NCBI GenBank assembly: GCA_036517695.1
Contig: DATDVC010000047.1
Location: 1 to 23,357, forward strand
DNA from: DATDVC01 sp036517695
GTDB lineage: Bacteria; Patescibacteriota; Minisyncoccia; Phycocordibacterales; WO2-35-19
Length of the DNA: 23,357 nucleotides
Direction: 5' to 3'
A program made the translations under genes and the position numbers. Under the pieces are notes generated by a model, which did not search any database, was not told the DNA's origin, and saw only the letters and a program-made list of their open reading frames with translations. Shown one piece after another: positions 13,476-21,046 of the stretch; the stretch's first letter is position 1; each line of letters begins with the position of its first letter.

Positions 13476-13490
13476 CCATGCCAACAAGAG

Positions 13491-14039
13491 ATGTTTAATT
13501 TTGGAGATCTTAAAGAGAAAATAAAAAATGTTGATGATTGGTTTGCCAAGGAGCTTTCCAGCATAAGGACCGGAAGAGCCACTCCGGCTGTTTTGGATTT
13601 TGTTGAAGTTCTGGCTTACGGGCAAAAAATGTCCATAAAAGAGCTCGCCAATATTTTGACAGAAGACGCAAAAACCATAAGGATTGAACCTTGGGATCAG
13701 TCTGTTGCCAAAGAAATAGAAAAAGCGATCGTTTCCTCAAACCTCGGTCTTTCGGTGGCTCCGTTTGAAAAGGGTTTGCGCGTCATTTTTCCCGAGCTTA
13801 CTTCCGAAAGGCGCGAGCAGTTTGTAAAAATTGTGAAAGGTAAATTGGAGGAAGCGCGCGCTTCTTTGCGTAGCGCGAGAGACAAAACATGGAAAGAGAT
13901 AGAAGAAAAAGAAAAATTGGGCGGCATGGGAGAAGACGACAAGTTTAGGTTGAAAACAGATATGCAAAAATTGATAGACGATGGCAACAAAAAACTTGAT
14001 GAAATGGCAGCCAAAAAAGAAGCTGATATACGAATGTAA
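13491..14039 (+). CDS. frr: Ribosome recycling factor
   Basis: RRF splits the post-termination ribosome with EF-G. The 182-residue protein is of normal length and shows the L-shaped family pattern: the helix with LSSIRTGRATPAVLD, VLAYGQKMSIKELANI, the motif IRIEPWDQSVAKEIEKAI, then LSVAPFEKGLRVIFPELTSERRE and a C-terminal helix. The ATG at 13491 is chosen over an in-frame TTG at 13458 that lies upstream of the TATAAT box and inside the preceding gene; it also gives the standard N-terminus. The RseP gene follows 5 nt after the stop, an arrangement also seen in other bacteria where frr lies near rseP. Confidence 0.95.
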   Translation: MFNFGDLKEKIKNVDDWFAKELSSIRTGRATPAVLDFVEVLAYGQKMSIKELANILTEDAKTIRIEPWDQSVAKEIEKAIVSSNLGLSVAPFEKGLRVIFPELTSERREQFVKIVKGKLEEARASLRSARDKTWKEIEEKEKLGGMGEDDKFRLKTDMQKLIDDGNKKLDEMAAKKEADIRM

Positions 14040-14044
14040 AACCG

Positions 14045-15220
14045 ATGACGATCATCATTTTTATAATAATTTTAGGCGCGCTCGTTTTTGTACATGAACT
14101 GGGGCATTTTTTGGTTGCCAAGAAAGCCGGAGTCAAGGTCGAGGAATTTGGATTTGGTTATCCGCCTCGCGCTTTAGTTTTAGGTAAAAGGTGGGGCACT
14201 TTGTTTACTCTAAACTGGATTCCGTTTGGTGGATTTGTAAGAATTTTTGGAGAAAATTATGAGGAGGCCCCAGAGAAAAGCCAACAGGAAAGTGTTTCGA
14301 GAAAAGTCTGGCCGAGCGAAGCGAAGGAGACCCGAGGACTTTTTGAGAAACATTTTCCTGTTGGCCAGTCACTCAAGCATTTCACGGAGGTATCAAAAAA
14401 ATGGCAGGTGGCGATACTTGGAGCTGGGGTAACTTTCAATATTTTATTTGCTTGGTTACTTTTTTCTTTGGGTTTTCTGATTGGTTTGCCGGCTCCGATA
14501 GACAACGATTTTGGCGCTGATGTAAAGAACCCCCACTTGACCGTAGTTGGTATTTTGCCCGAGAGTCCCGCCGATGAAGCTGGGTTAAAAACTGGAGACA
14601 GGATTGACTCCATTGAAAATTTGAGTGGTGGCGAAAAAGATTTGCCCAATGCCGAAGAAGTGTCCAAATTTATAAATGAATCGTCCGGAGAATTGACCAT
14701 AAACATTACTCGCGGGGATCAAGAGCTCCGTCTGCAAGTCTTGCCTGAAGCGGGAATTGTTGAGGATAAAAAAGCCATAGGTATAGAAATGGATATGGTC
14801 GGCACCCTTTCTCTTCCTCTGCATAAAGCGATTTATCAGGGCGGAAAAGCAACAGTTGTCATGACTTATCTTACGGTGGACGGGTTGTTTAATTTGGCAA
14901 AAGACGCGCTTTTTGGCAGGGCAGACGTATCGCAGGTTACGGGTCCAGTCGGGATAGTCTCTCTTGTGGGAGACGCTTCTCGCTTAGGCATTTCTTATCT
15001 AATCACTTTTACTTCTCTTATCTCTATAAACTTGGCAATCATAAATTTGGTGCCTTTTCCGGCGCTCGATGGCGGGCGCATTCTTTTTGTTGCCATAGAA
15101 GCGTTGACTCGCCGCCCCATAAATCCAAAGTTTGCCCAAATCACAAACGCTGTCAGCTTTGCCCTCCTCATCACACTCATGATTTTTGTTACTTATCGCG
15201 ACATTCTAAATTTATTTTGA
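14045..15220 (+). CDS. rseP: RIP zinc metalloprotease RseP (site-2 protease) with palindromic insert
   Basis: RseP cleaves transmembrane proteins within the membrane, often anti-sigma factors or signal peptide remnants. The 391-residue protein has the first helix with H17-E18-x2-H21 (FVHELGHFL), one PDZ domain (about 160-255, GILPESPADEAGLKTGDRI), and the last-ligand motif NLVPFPALDGG with D342 before the final helices. Family members usually run from GE(N)... directly into KKWQVAILGAGVTFN. Here residues about 79-107 (including KETRGLFEKHF) are extra and come from an 84-bp palindromic element related to that in fmt. The insert lies in a loop between the catalytic helix and the second helix, so the enzyme is probably active. 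It is the last gene of the cluster. Confidence 0.93.
   Translation: MTIIIFIIILGALVFVHELGHFLVAKKAGVKVEEFGFGYPPRALVLGKRWGTLFTLNWIPFGGFVRIFGENYEEAPEKSQQESVSRKVWPSEAKETRGLFEKHFPVGQSLKHFTEVSKKWQVAILGAGVTFNILFAWLLFSLGFLIGLPAPIDNDFGADVKNPHLTVVGILPESPADEAGLKTGDRIDSIENLSGGEKDLPNAEEVSKFINESSGELTINITRGDQELRLQVLPEAGIVEDKKAIGIEMDMVGTLSLPLHKAIYQGGKATVVMTYLTVDGLFNLAKDALFGRADVSQVTGPVGIVSLVGDASRLGISYLITFTSLISINLAIINLVPFPALDGGRILFVAIEALTRRPINPKFAQITNAVSFALLITLMIFVTYRDILNLF
14281..14364 (+). repeat. Palindromic coding element, copy 2 (inside rseP)
   Basis: The left arm begins CCAACAGGAAAGTGTTTC (14281-14298) and the right arm ends GAAACATTTTCCTGTTGG; including the inner AAAAGTC/GACTTTT they pair over about 28 positions with four mismatches, one a G-U. 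The core AGTCTGGCCGAGCG, AAGCGA and ACCCGAGGACTTTTTGA matches the element in fmt, with one extra base in the middle. The outer arms do not match those in fmt. Confidence 0.85.
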
Positions 15221-15270
15221 TTTATGAATTTTCCCAAATCACAAATCAAAAAATCTTCTCAACTAATTTA

Positions 15271-15289
15271 ACGATCGTCAAAAATGTCA
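15271..15289. promoter_or_regulatory. Operator-like site at the 3' end of the PaaX-like gene
   Basis: ACGATCGTCAAAAATGTCA matches the right part of the 30-bp palindrome at 15819-15848 at 17 of 19 positions. It overlaps the stop codon of the PaaX-like gene and lies in the gap after rseP. It may be a second binding site of the same regulator, or a terminal repeat of an inserted unit. Confidence 0.5.
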
Positions 15290-15787
15290 AAAGTTTTTTA
15301 CGTAGTATGGTCTGGCTAGTTTAAAAGTTTTTACGTAAGTATTTAGGCCGATTTCTTTTGCGTGTTCCAAAAAATTCTTGGGAAGAGGGCTTGGTCCAAC
15401 CCAGACACTTTTTTGGATCATCAAATATTGAAACTCTACTAAATGCGACCGCAACCAATGTCTCTCAGCTCTCCTTGATTCTGGTATATCAAACATTAAT
15501 ATAAGATTTTTTGGAGCATTGAGTTTAAAAGGTGAACTAAATCTCAACGAAAGTTTTCTTTTGTTTTTGAAATATTCTTTACCGGTTTTTGTTAAAAACC
15601 ATTTTCCGGATTTTGTTTCTATTATTCCTTTTTTCTTCAATCTAGATAGAGTTGTACCAAATGAATTTTTCGAATATTTATTTTTACTTCCCGCAAGTAT
15701 GGGGACTCCAAACATATTCACCTGTACTCCTTTGTAGCGGAGGTGTATATTCCAAAGTTCTTCCAATATTTCCATAACGATACTCAT
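15287..15787 (-). CDS. PaaX-like regulator: winged helix fused to a Cas2-fold domain
   Basis: This 166-residue protein has an N-terminal winged-helix part (about 1-85: NSFGTTLSRLKKKGIIETKS then a WFLTKTGKEYF wing) and a C-terminal ferredoxin-like part (about 92-160) with LILMFDIPE (D100), RHWLRSHL, and QKSVWVGPSPLP. The latter is the Cas2/PaaX C-terminal fold; similar proteins in CPR genomes are often labelled Cas2. No CRISPR array or cas1 lies here, so a transcriptional regulator is more likely than a nuclease. The ATG is 7 nt behind a perfect TGGTATAAT. A 30-bp palindrome covers its -35 region and a related site overlaps its stop, suggesting autoregulation. It interrupts an otherwise same-direction run between rseP and proS. 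Confidence 0.7.
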   Translation of the reverse strand: MSIVMEILEELWNIHLRYKGVQVNMFGVPILAGSKNKYSKNSFGTTLSRLKKKGIIETKSGKWFLTKTGKEYFKNKRKLSLRFSSPFKLNAPKNLILMFDIPESRRAERHWLRSHLVEFQYLMIQKSVWVGPSPLPKNFLEHAKEIGLNTYVKTFKLARPYYVKNF

Positions 15788-15794
15788 AACATTT

Positions 15795-15824
15795 ATTATA
15801 CCAATTCATGCTTCAATTTGACAA
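15795..15824 (-). promoter_or_regulatory. Promoter of the PaaX-like gene
   Basis: On the minus strand TTGTCA (15824-15819), 18 nt, then TATAAT (15800-15795) preceded by TGG. The -10 ends 7 nt before the ATG, so the message would be leaderless. The -35 box lies inside the palindrome. Confidence 0.7.
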
Positions 15825-15848
15825 ATTTGACGATCGTCAAATTTGTCA
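15819..15848. promoter_or_regulatory. 30-bp perfect palindrome, putative operator
   Basis: The left half TGACAAATTTGACGA and the right half TCGTCAAATTTGTCA are exact reverse complements with no gap. It contains nested repeats of the type TTTGAC/GTCAAA and TGACAAA/TTTGTCA. It overlaps the -35 box of the PaaX-like gene and lies about 55 bp upstream of the proS -10, so one bound regulator could affect both. Confidence 0.75.
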
Positions 15849-15900
15849 TGGAGATTTTGGTTTGTGGAAATTTATCTGGAATGTCTTTTTTTTATAAATC

Positions 15901-15909
15901 TGATATGAT
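15901..15909 (+). promoter_or_regulatory. Extended -10 for proS, leaderless position
   Basis: TGATATGAT, with TATGAT at 15904-15909, ends 6 nt before ATG 15916. The -35 region is poor, as is common with extended -10 promoters. Confidence 0.55.
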
Positions 15910-15915
15910 TTTCGT

Positions 15916-17160
15916 ATGAGACAATCAAAACTTTTTACCAAAACTCGGCGGGAAGCGCCGAAAGATGAGGAGTCGAAGAATGCCCAACTTTTGATTCGCG
16001 CTGGATACATTCACAAAGAAATGGCGGGGGTTTATGACTACTTGCCTTTGGGGTTGATGGTTTTGCAGAAAATTCAAAATATAATCAGGGAGGAAATGAA
16101 CGGCATAGGCGGGCAGGAAATTTTAATGACAACTCTTCAAGATCCGGAAATTTGGAAGAGGACTGGCAGATGGGATGACCAAACGGTGGATAATTGGTTT
16201 AAGACGAAACTGAAGAATGAGAATGAACTCGGAATAGCAAATACTCACGAAGAGCCGATTACCCAGATGCTTGCCCAGTTTGCGCAGTCTTATAAAGATT
16301 TGCCGATTGCGGTTTACCAGTTTCAAACGAAATTTAGAAATGAGCTTAGAGCCAAATCCGGCATTATGCGCGTTCGGGAATTTTTGATGAAAGACCTGTA
16401 TTCTTTTTCCAGAACAGAAGCGGAGTTCAAAGAATTCTACGAAAAATGCGCGCAATCTTACAGCAACATTTTTGAGAGAGTCGGTTTGGGCGAAGTGACC
16501 TATAGGACTGTTGCCGCCGGCGGATCATTTACGGGCGGGTTTACCGATGAATTCCAGACTATTTCAGATGCCGGTGAAGACATCATATATGTTGATGATG
16601 AGGGGAAAATCGCCATCAACAAAGAAGTGTATACCGACGAAACAATCTCAAGACTTGGTTTAGATAGAAGCAAAATGAAAGAAGAGAAATCCATAGAAGT
16701 TGGCAACATTTTTCCATTGGGCGATAAATATCCGAAAGCTCTCGATCTAAAGCTTAAAGATGAAGAAGGGAATGATTTTTATCCTGTCATGGGCTCTTAC
16801 GGCATTGGTCTCGGTAGACTTATCGGCGTAATCACTGAAGTGTTTGGCGACGAAAAGGGCATCGTATGGCCTGAGTCTGTCTCTCCTTTCAAATATCACC
16901 TTGTTGAAATCATTTCGGATAAGCATGAAGTCAGAGAAACGGCAGAAAGAATTTATAAAAAATTGGGTAGCGACAATGCGCTTTACGACGACAGAGATCT
17001 GCGCGCCGGAGAGAAATTTGCTGACGCCGATCTTTTGGGTATACCAAGTCAAATAATAATCAGCGAAAAAAATGTTCTAAGTGGGTTGCTTGAGATTAAG
17101 GATCGCAAAACGGGAGAAGTTAAGATGATAAAAGAAGACGAACTTCAAAATCTGTGCTAA
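15916..17160 (+). CDS. proS: Prolyl-tRNA synthetase without the editing insertion
   Basis: ProRS charges tRNA-Pro. The 414-residue protein opens like bacterial ProRS (MRQSKLFTKTRREAPKDEES) and has class II motif 1 (PLGLMVLQKIQNIIREEM), motif 2 (FRNELRAKSGIMRVREFLMKD, about 140-160, of which the first 20 are the key part), motif 3 (GSYGIGLGRLIG) and a C-terminal anticodon-binding domain (about 320-414). Bacterial ProRS is usually about 570 residues because an editing (INS) domain of about 180 residues sits between motifs 2 and 3. Here only a short linker is present, after SDAGEDIIYVDDEG, so post-transfer editing of Ala-tRNA-Pro must be absent or done by a separate protein. It has its own leaderless-type promoter and is followed 9 nt later by mreB. 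Confidence 0.93.
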   Translation: MRQSKLFTKTRREAPKDEESKNAQLLIRAGYIHKEMAGVYDYLPLGLMVLQKIQNIIREEMNGIGGQEILMTTLQDPEIWKRTGRWDDQTVDNWFKTKLKNENELGIANTHEEPITQMLAQFAQSYKDLPIAVYQFQTKFRNELRAKSGIMRVREFLMKDLYSFSRTEAEFKEFYEKCAQSYSNIFERVGLGEVTYRTVAAGGSFTGGFTDEFQTISDAGEDIIYVDDEGKIAINKEVYTDETISRLGLDRSKMKEEKSIEVGNIFPLGDKYPKALDLKLKDEEGNDFYPVMGSYGIGLGRLIGVITEVFGDEKGIVWPESVSPFKYHLVEIISDKHEVRETAERIYKKLGSDNALYDDRDLRAGEKFADADLLGIPSQIIISEKNVLSGLLEIKDRKTGEVKMIKEDELQNLC

Positions 17161-17163
17161 ATT
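17158..17163 (+). promoter_or_regulatory. Weak extended -10 before the second mreB
   Basis: TGCTAAATT overlaps the proS stop codon; the TAAATT hexamer ends 6 nt before ATG 17170. It matches the consensus at four of six positions, so it is only tentative. Confidence 0.3.
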
Positions 17164-17169
17164 AGCGGC

Positions 17170-18237
17170 ATGTTTAAAGAAAAGTTTGAGGAATGGATGC
17201 GTCTTTTGCGTAATGACATAGGCATTGATTTAGGAACCGCAAATGTTCTCCTCTACATTCGAGGAAAAGGAATTGTTTTAAATGAGCCGTCTATTGTTGC
17301 TTTAAACCAAAAAACCGGGCAGATTGTGGCACTTGGTCATGAGGCCAAAAAAATGATGGGCCGGACACCTCCGCACATAGCAGTTATCAGGCCGATTGTC
17401 GGGGGAGTGATATCGGATTTTGAGGTGACAGAAGAAATGTTGCATTACATTTTGAATAGGGCGCAATCAATCTCAAAAAAAATTCTTGGTCCTCGCGTTG
17501 TTGTTGGTGTGCCGTCTCATATTACAAATGTTGAGACCCGGGCGGTCAGAGATGCCGCTAAAAATGCTGGCGCGAGCGAGGTGCATATAGTCGAAGAGCC
17601 GATCGCCGCTGCCATCGGAATGCATCTTCCTATAAATGAACCAGTGGGCAACATGGTTATTGATGTGGGCGGAGGCACTGCGGATATAGCTGTTATTTCT
17701 CTTGGTGGCGTTGTCAGTTCCAAGAATGTTCGAATTGCCGGAGATAAACTAAACAACGACATATCTTCTTATATAAGGAGCGAGTTTAAAATAATAATAG
17801 GAGAAAAAACTGCTGAAAACATAAAAATAGAGATCTGCTCTTTATTTCCGGAAGATGCGCCAATAGAGACAAAAGCTCGTGGGAGGGATTTGGTTACTGG
17901 GTTGCCGAGGGAAGTTGTTGTCACCGACTCTGACATAAGAAATGCGATATCAAACTCTATTGAAAGACTTGTGAATGCCACCAAAGAAGTTTTGGAACTG
18001 ACTCCCCCGGAAATTCTTTCTGATATAATGCACAGAGGCATCCATTTGGCTGGAGGGGGGGCTATGATCAAAGGGTTTAGAGAGGTGCTGTCGAGTGAAA
18101 TAGGTATACCTGTATATGTCGCCGATGATCCTCTGACTTGCGTAGTCAGGGGCACCGGAGTAATTCTTGAAAAAATCGAAAAATATAAGGATATGTTGAT
18201 TGCAGATGAAAACGATATATCAGCTAAAACCCAATGA
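17170..18237 (+). CDS. mreB: Rod-shape determining actin MreB, paralog 2 (mreBCD cluster)
   Basis: This 355-residue actin homologue has phosphate-1 NDIGIDLGTANVLLYIRGKG, VLNEPSIVAL, phosphate-2 MVIDVGGGTADIAVISLGG and the adenosine motif GIHLAGGGAMIKGF. The amphipathic N-terminus MFKEKFEEWMRLLRN should bind membrane. As the copy directly before mreC, mreD and mrdA it is the canonical elongasome MreB. The C-terminal tail (KYKDMLIADENDISAKTQ) overlaps the first codons of mreC by 32 nt. Compared with the copy at 11830, it differs throughout the body, so the duplication is old rather than recent. Confidence 0.94.
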   Translation: MFKEKFEEWMRLLRNDIGIDLGTANVLLYIRGKGIVLNEPSIVALNQKTGQIVALGHEAKKMMGRTPPHIAVIRPIVGGVISDFEVTEEMLHYILNRAQSISKKILGPRVVVGVPSHITNVETRAVRDAAKNAGASEVHIVEEPIAAAIGMHLPINEPVGNMVIDVGGGTADIAVISLGGVVSSKNVRIAGDKLNNDISSYIRSEFKIIIGEKTAENIKIEICSLFPEDAPIETKARGRDLVTGLPREVVVTDSDIRNAISNSIERLVNATKEVLELTPPEILSDIMHRGIHLAGGGAMIKGFREVLSSEIGIPVYVADDPLTCVVRGTGVILEKIEKYKDMLIADENDISAKTQ

Positions 18238-19024
18238 AAATAGGAAAAATCGACTCGCGGATGTTCGAAACAGATTTGTGTTGCCAATCGGAATATTAGT
18301 CATAACGATACTCATCAGCTCGTCTTCTTTGGGGCAATCGGTGGTTGGGTTGTTTTATTCTGTCATCAAAGTTGGCAATCAACTTTATGAGAATGTTCCT
18401 TTTGTGCCAAAGTTTGTTTCTGATAGAAGCGATCTTGTGAAAGAAAACAAAAATCTTTTTGAGGAAATTGAAAGATTGAGGCTTGAGCTTGCAGACTACG
18501 AAACTGTTGCAGAAGAAAACGGGCGTTTATATGCCGAATTGGGTCTTAGACCAAAAACTGATTTTATCGGAGCAAAGATAGTCGCAAAATCGCCACAAGT
18601 TACTCTGGATACGATTTTGATAGATAAGGGGGATGCAGATGGAATAAAAAAAGGCAATATCGTTCTTGCGAGCGACCGGGTGATGATAGGCAAGGTGGCG
18701 GAAGTTTCAAATAACGATTCTATTGTTGCTCTAAGCTCTATTTCCAGTTCTGTTTTGTATGGATACGTTGAGAGGACTGGTGAACCTTTGAGCGTTGAGG
18801 GTATCGGTGGTGGAGGCATGAGGTCGAGAGTGCCGATTGATTTTGATATAAACGAGACAGACAAAATTGTTTTTGAGGGCTCACAGATTTTTTTGGCGGG
18901 AACAGTTGCTTCTATGGAAGAGGATCGGGCTGTTGGGTTTAAAGAAGTTTTTCTGTCTTTGCCGGCAAGTGTGGCGAAAATCAGGTTTGTGTTTGTGGAA
19001 CCTGACCAAAAATCACCAAATTAG
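18206..19024 (+). CDS. mreC: Rod-shape determining protein MreC
   Basis: MreC is the periplasm-facing or extracellular scaffold linking MreB to PBP2. The 272-residue protein has a cytoplasmic basic N-terminus (about 1-28), one transmembrane helix (FVLPIGILVITILISSSSLG, about 27-46), a coiled coil (LVKENKNLFEEIERLRLELADY, about 80-100, of which the heptads are clear) and the MreC double beta-barrel core with GAKIVAKSPQVTLDTILIDKG, KGNIVLAS and GKVAEVSNND. The ATG at 18206 lies inside the end of mreB, so expression is coupled to it; an in-frame TTG two codons earlier is less likely. mreD follows with no gap. Confidence 0.9.
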   Translation: MKTIYQLKPNENRKNRLADVRNRFVLPIGILVITILISSSSLGQSVVGLFYSVIKVGNQLYENVPFVPKFVSDRSDLVKENKNLFEEIERLRLELADYETVAEENGRLYAELGLRPKTDFIGAKIVAKSPQVTLDTILIDKGDADGIKKGNIVLASDRVMIGKVAEVSNNDSIVALSSISSSVLYGYVERTGEPLSVEGIGGGGMRSRVPIDFDINETDKIVFEGSQIFLAGTVASMEEDRAVGFKEVFLSLPASVAKIRFVFVEPDQKSPN

Positions 19025-19285
19025 ATGTTTCGTTTAATGTATTTTGTCGGCATTTTTTTCGTAACTGCGATTTTGGGGTGGTGGGTATTTTTCCCGCTTG
19101 CCATCGCCTATATTTATTTGGTCAGGATGCCTTATGAGCTTATAATTATGGGTGCAATTCTGGACCAGGTTTACTATTTGGGGAATAGTTTTATCTATGA
19201 TTATATGTTTACAATCTTTTCTTTTGTTTCCGTGGTAGCCGCTGTTTTCTTGGAAAAAAAGCTTCAATGGGAAAACTCGATGTAA
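19025..19285 (+). CDS. mreD: Short MreD-like membrane protein
   Basis: This 86-residue hydrophobic protein starts on the base after the mreC stop and lies 10 nt before mrdA, exactly where mreD belongs. It has about three transmembrane helices: MYFVGIFFVTAILGWWVFFP (about 5-25), a middle segment LAIAYIYLV...ELIIMGAILDQVYYLG, and MFTIFSFVSVVAAVFLEKK (about 61-79). The DQVYYLG stretch resembles the conserved D-x-ygxxxlG region of MreD. Normal MreD has about 160 residues and five helices, so this is roughly half length. There is no sign of a frameshift. The name rests on position and topology more than on sequence. Confidence 0.6.
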   Translation: MFRLMYFVGIFFVTAILGWWVFFPLAIAYIYLVRMPYELIIMGAILDQVYYLGNSFIYDYMFTIFSFVSVVAAVFLEKKLQWENSM

Positions 19286-19295
19286 ATTAATTAAA

Positions 19296-21035
19296 ATGCT
19301 CGGCAATCTAAAAAGATTTTTTTTCAGTTGGAAAAGGCGCGATTACTCCGATATCGATCCAGATGCTATTTTTATTGATTCCAAAAATCTGCCGGATTTC
19401 AACGTACACCAATTTGAAGGGCGCCTGGAAAAGTCTATTTCAGGTCGGGCTTTCAATTTTTTTGGTTTTATGTGCGCAATAGTCATGATTATTTTTTTGA
19501 TAAAGGTAAGCTCTTTACAGATTGTGCACGGCAAAGATTATAGAGAAAGGAGCGAAAACAACAAATTGAAGCAAATTTTACTCGTTGCTCCACGAGGGAT
19601 AATTTATAGCCGTGATGGTCAAAGATTGGCTTGGAACCAGAGACCCGAAATTGTTTTGTCTGAAGTAAATGATGAGGAAGAAGAAAGTTTTCCAGAAAGA
19701 AAATACATAGAAACGGAGGGCTTCGGGACGTTATTGGGTTTTGTAAAGTATCCGGCAAAAGACAAATCAGGATTTTATTATGAAGAAGAATATGTAGCGA
19801 AAGATGGCGCGGAATTGTATTTAAATGAAATGCTTGCCGGCAGGAATGGCTTAAAATTTGTAGAAACTTCGGTGTTGGGAGAGGTTGTTTCCCAAAGTGT
19901 TATAAAGCCGGTAAAGGGAGGTGAGGATGTCGTTGTTTCTGTTGATTCCGGATTGCAAAACAAGCTTTATGATGCGATAAAAAATCTTTCCGCGTCGGTC
20001 GGTTTTCAGGGCGGTTCGGGGATAATCATGGATGTTCATTCGGGGGAATTGCTTGCAATGACCAGTTTCCCCGAATATTCACCCCAGGTGATGACAGATG
20101 GAGGGAATGAAGAAATAATCAGTTCTTATTTCCAAGATACAAATAATCCTTTTTTAAATCGCGCAGTATCGGGTCTTTATACTCCGGGTTCAATCGTAAA
20201 GCCGTTCATGGCGTTTGCCGCGCTTGAAGAAAAAATAATTTCTCCCGAAAAACAAATAGTAAGCACTGGACAGCTGATAATTCCAAACCGCTACAACCCA
20301 GACCAACCGACAATTTTTAAAGACTGGAAGGCGCATGGCGCGGTGGATATGAGGAGGGCGATCGCGGTTTCTTCGGATGTTTACTTTTATCAAATAGGGG
20401 GAGGTTTTGAAAATCAGAAAGGTCTGGGAATAGAAAATATAAAAAAATATCTGGAAAAGTTCGGCTTTACAAAAAAAACCGGATTTGACACGATCAAAGA
20501 GGGTTCGGGAGTAATACCTGACCCGGAGTGGAAAGCCAAAGTATTTAACGGAGATGTATGGAGGGTGGGCGACACATACAACACTTCTATCGGGCAGTAT
20601 GGAATGCAAATAACCCTGATCCAAGCGGTGGTTGCGACAGCGGCTCTTGCAAATGGTGGCAACATCCTTGCTCCTTCAATCATATTTACCTCTACTTCGA
20701 CCGTCGCTTCTCCTCTGGGGAAAATTGGTGGTGATGGGCAAAGTTTTCAAATCCCAAAAGAGGGCATGCGGCTTTCGGTAAAAGAAGGCACCGCAAGCGG
20801 TTTAAATGTTCCTTATGTTGAAATTGCTGGGAAAACCGGCACAGCCGAGCTCGGCGCCAGGAAGCAATTTGTAAATTCGTGGGTGATCGGTTTTTTCCCT
20901 TATGAAAAACCAAAATATGCTTTTGCGGTTGTTATGGAGCGCGGTCCGGTCGCCAATCTCACCGGCGCCACCTATGTAATGCGCCAACTTTTAGATTGGA
21001 TGAATATCAATACGCCGGAATATTTTGAAAGTTAA
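19296..21035 (+). CDS. mrdA: Penicillin-binding protein 2 (elongasome transpeptidase)
   Basis: PBP2 cross-links peptidoglycan during elongation. The 579-residue class B PBP has a cytoplasmic tail, one transmembrane helix (about 53-75), a pedestal domain beginning LLVAPRGIIYSRDGQRLAWN (95-114), and a transpeptidase domain with S299-I-V-K302 (TPGSIVKPF), SSD at 359-361 (the usual SxN position; SSD is normal in PBP2) and K513-T-G (IAGKTGTAE). All catalytic residues are present. It follows mreB-mreC-mreD, so it is the RodA partner, although no rodA is seen in this window; it may lie elsewhere. murF follows 11 nt downstream. Confidence 0.92.
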   Translation: MLGNLKRFFFSWKRRDYSDIDPDAIFIDSKNLPDFNVHQFEGRLEKSISGRAFNFFGFMCAIVMIIFLIKVSSLQIVHGKDYRERSENNKLKQILLVAPRGIIYSRDGQRLAWNQRPEIVLSEVNDEEEESFPERKYIETEGFGTLLGFVKYPAKDKSGFYYEEEYVAKDGAELYLNEMLAGRNGLKFVETSVLGEVVSQSVIKPVKGGEDVVVSVDSGLQNKLYDAIKNLSASVGFQGGSGIIMDVHSGELLAMTSFPEYSPQVMTDGGNEEIISSYFQDTNNPFLNRAVSGLYTPGSIVKPFMAFAALEEKIISPEKQIVSTGQLIIPNRYNPDQPTIFKDWKAHGAVDMRRAIAVSSDVYFYQIGGGFENQKGLGIENIKKYLEKFGFTKKTGFDTIKEGSGVIPDPEWKAKVFNGDVWRVGDTYNTSIGQYGMQITLIQAVVATAALANGGNILAPSIIFTSTSTVASPLGKIGGDGQSFQIPKEGMRLSVKEGTASGLNVPYVEIAGKTGTAELGARKQFVNSWVIGFFPYEKPKYAFAVVMERGPVANLTGATYVMRQLLDWMNINTPEYFES

Positions 21036-21046
21036 AAAATTAAATT

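Noticed and set aside
13458..13490. A TTG start at 13458 for frr
   Set aside because: It lies inside the preceding gene and upstream of the TATAAT at 13470. ATG 13491 gives the normal RRF length and N-terminus.
15287..15787. A Cas2 gene marking a CRISPR-Cas locus
   Set aside because: No repeat-spacer array and no cas1 or other cas gene occur in the window. The winged-helix N-terminus and operator-like palindromes point to a PaaX-like regulator.
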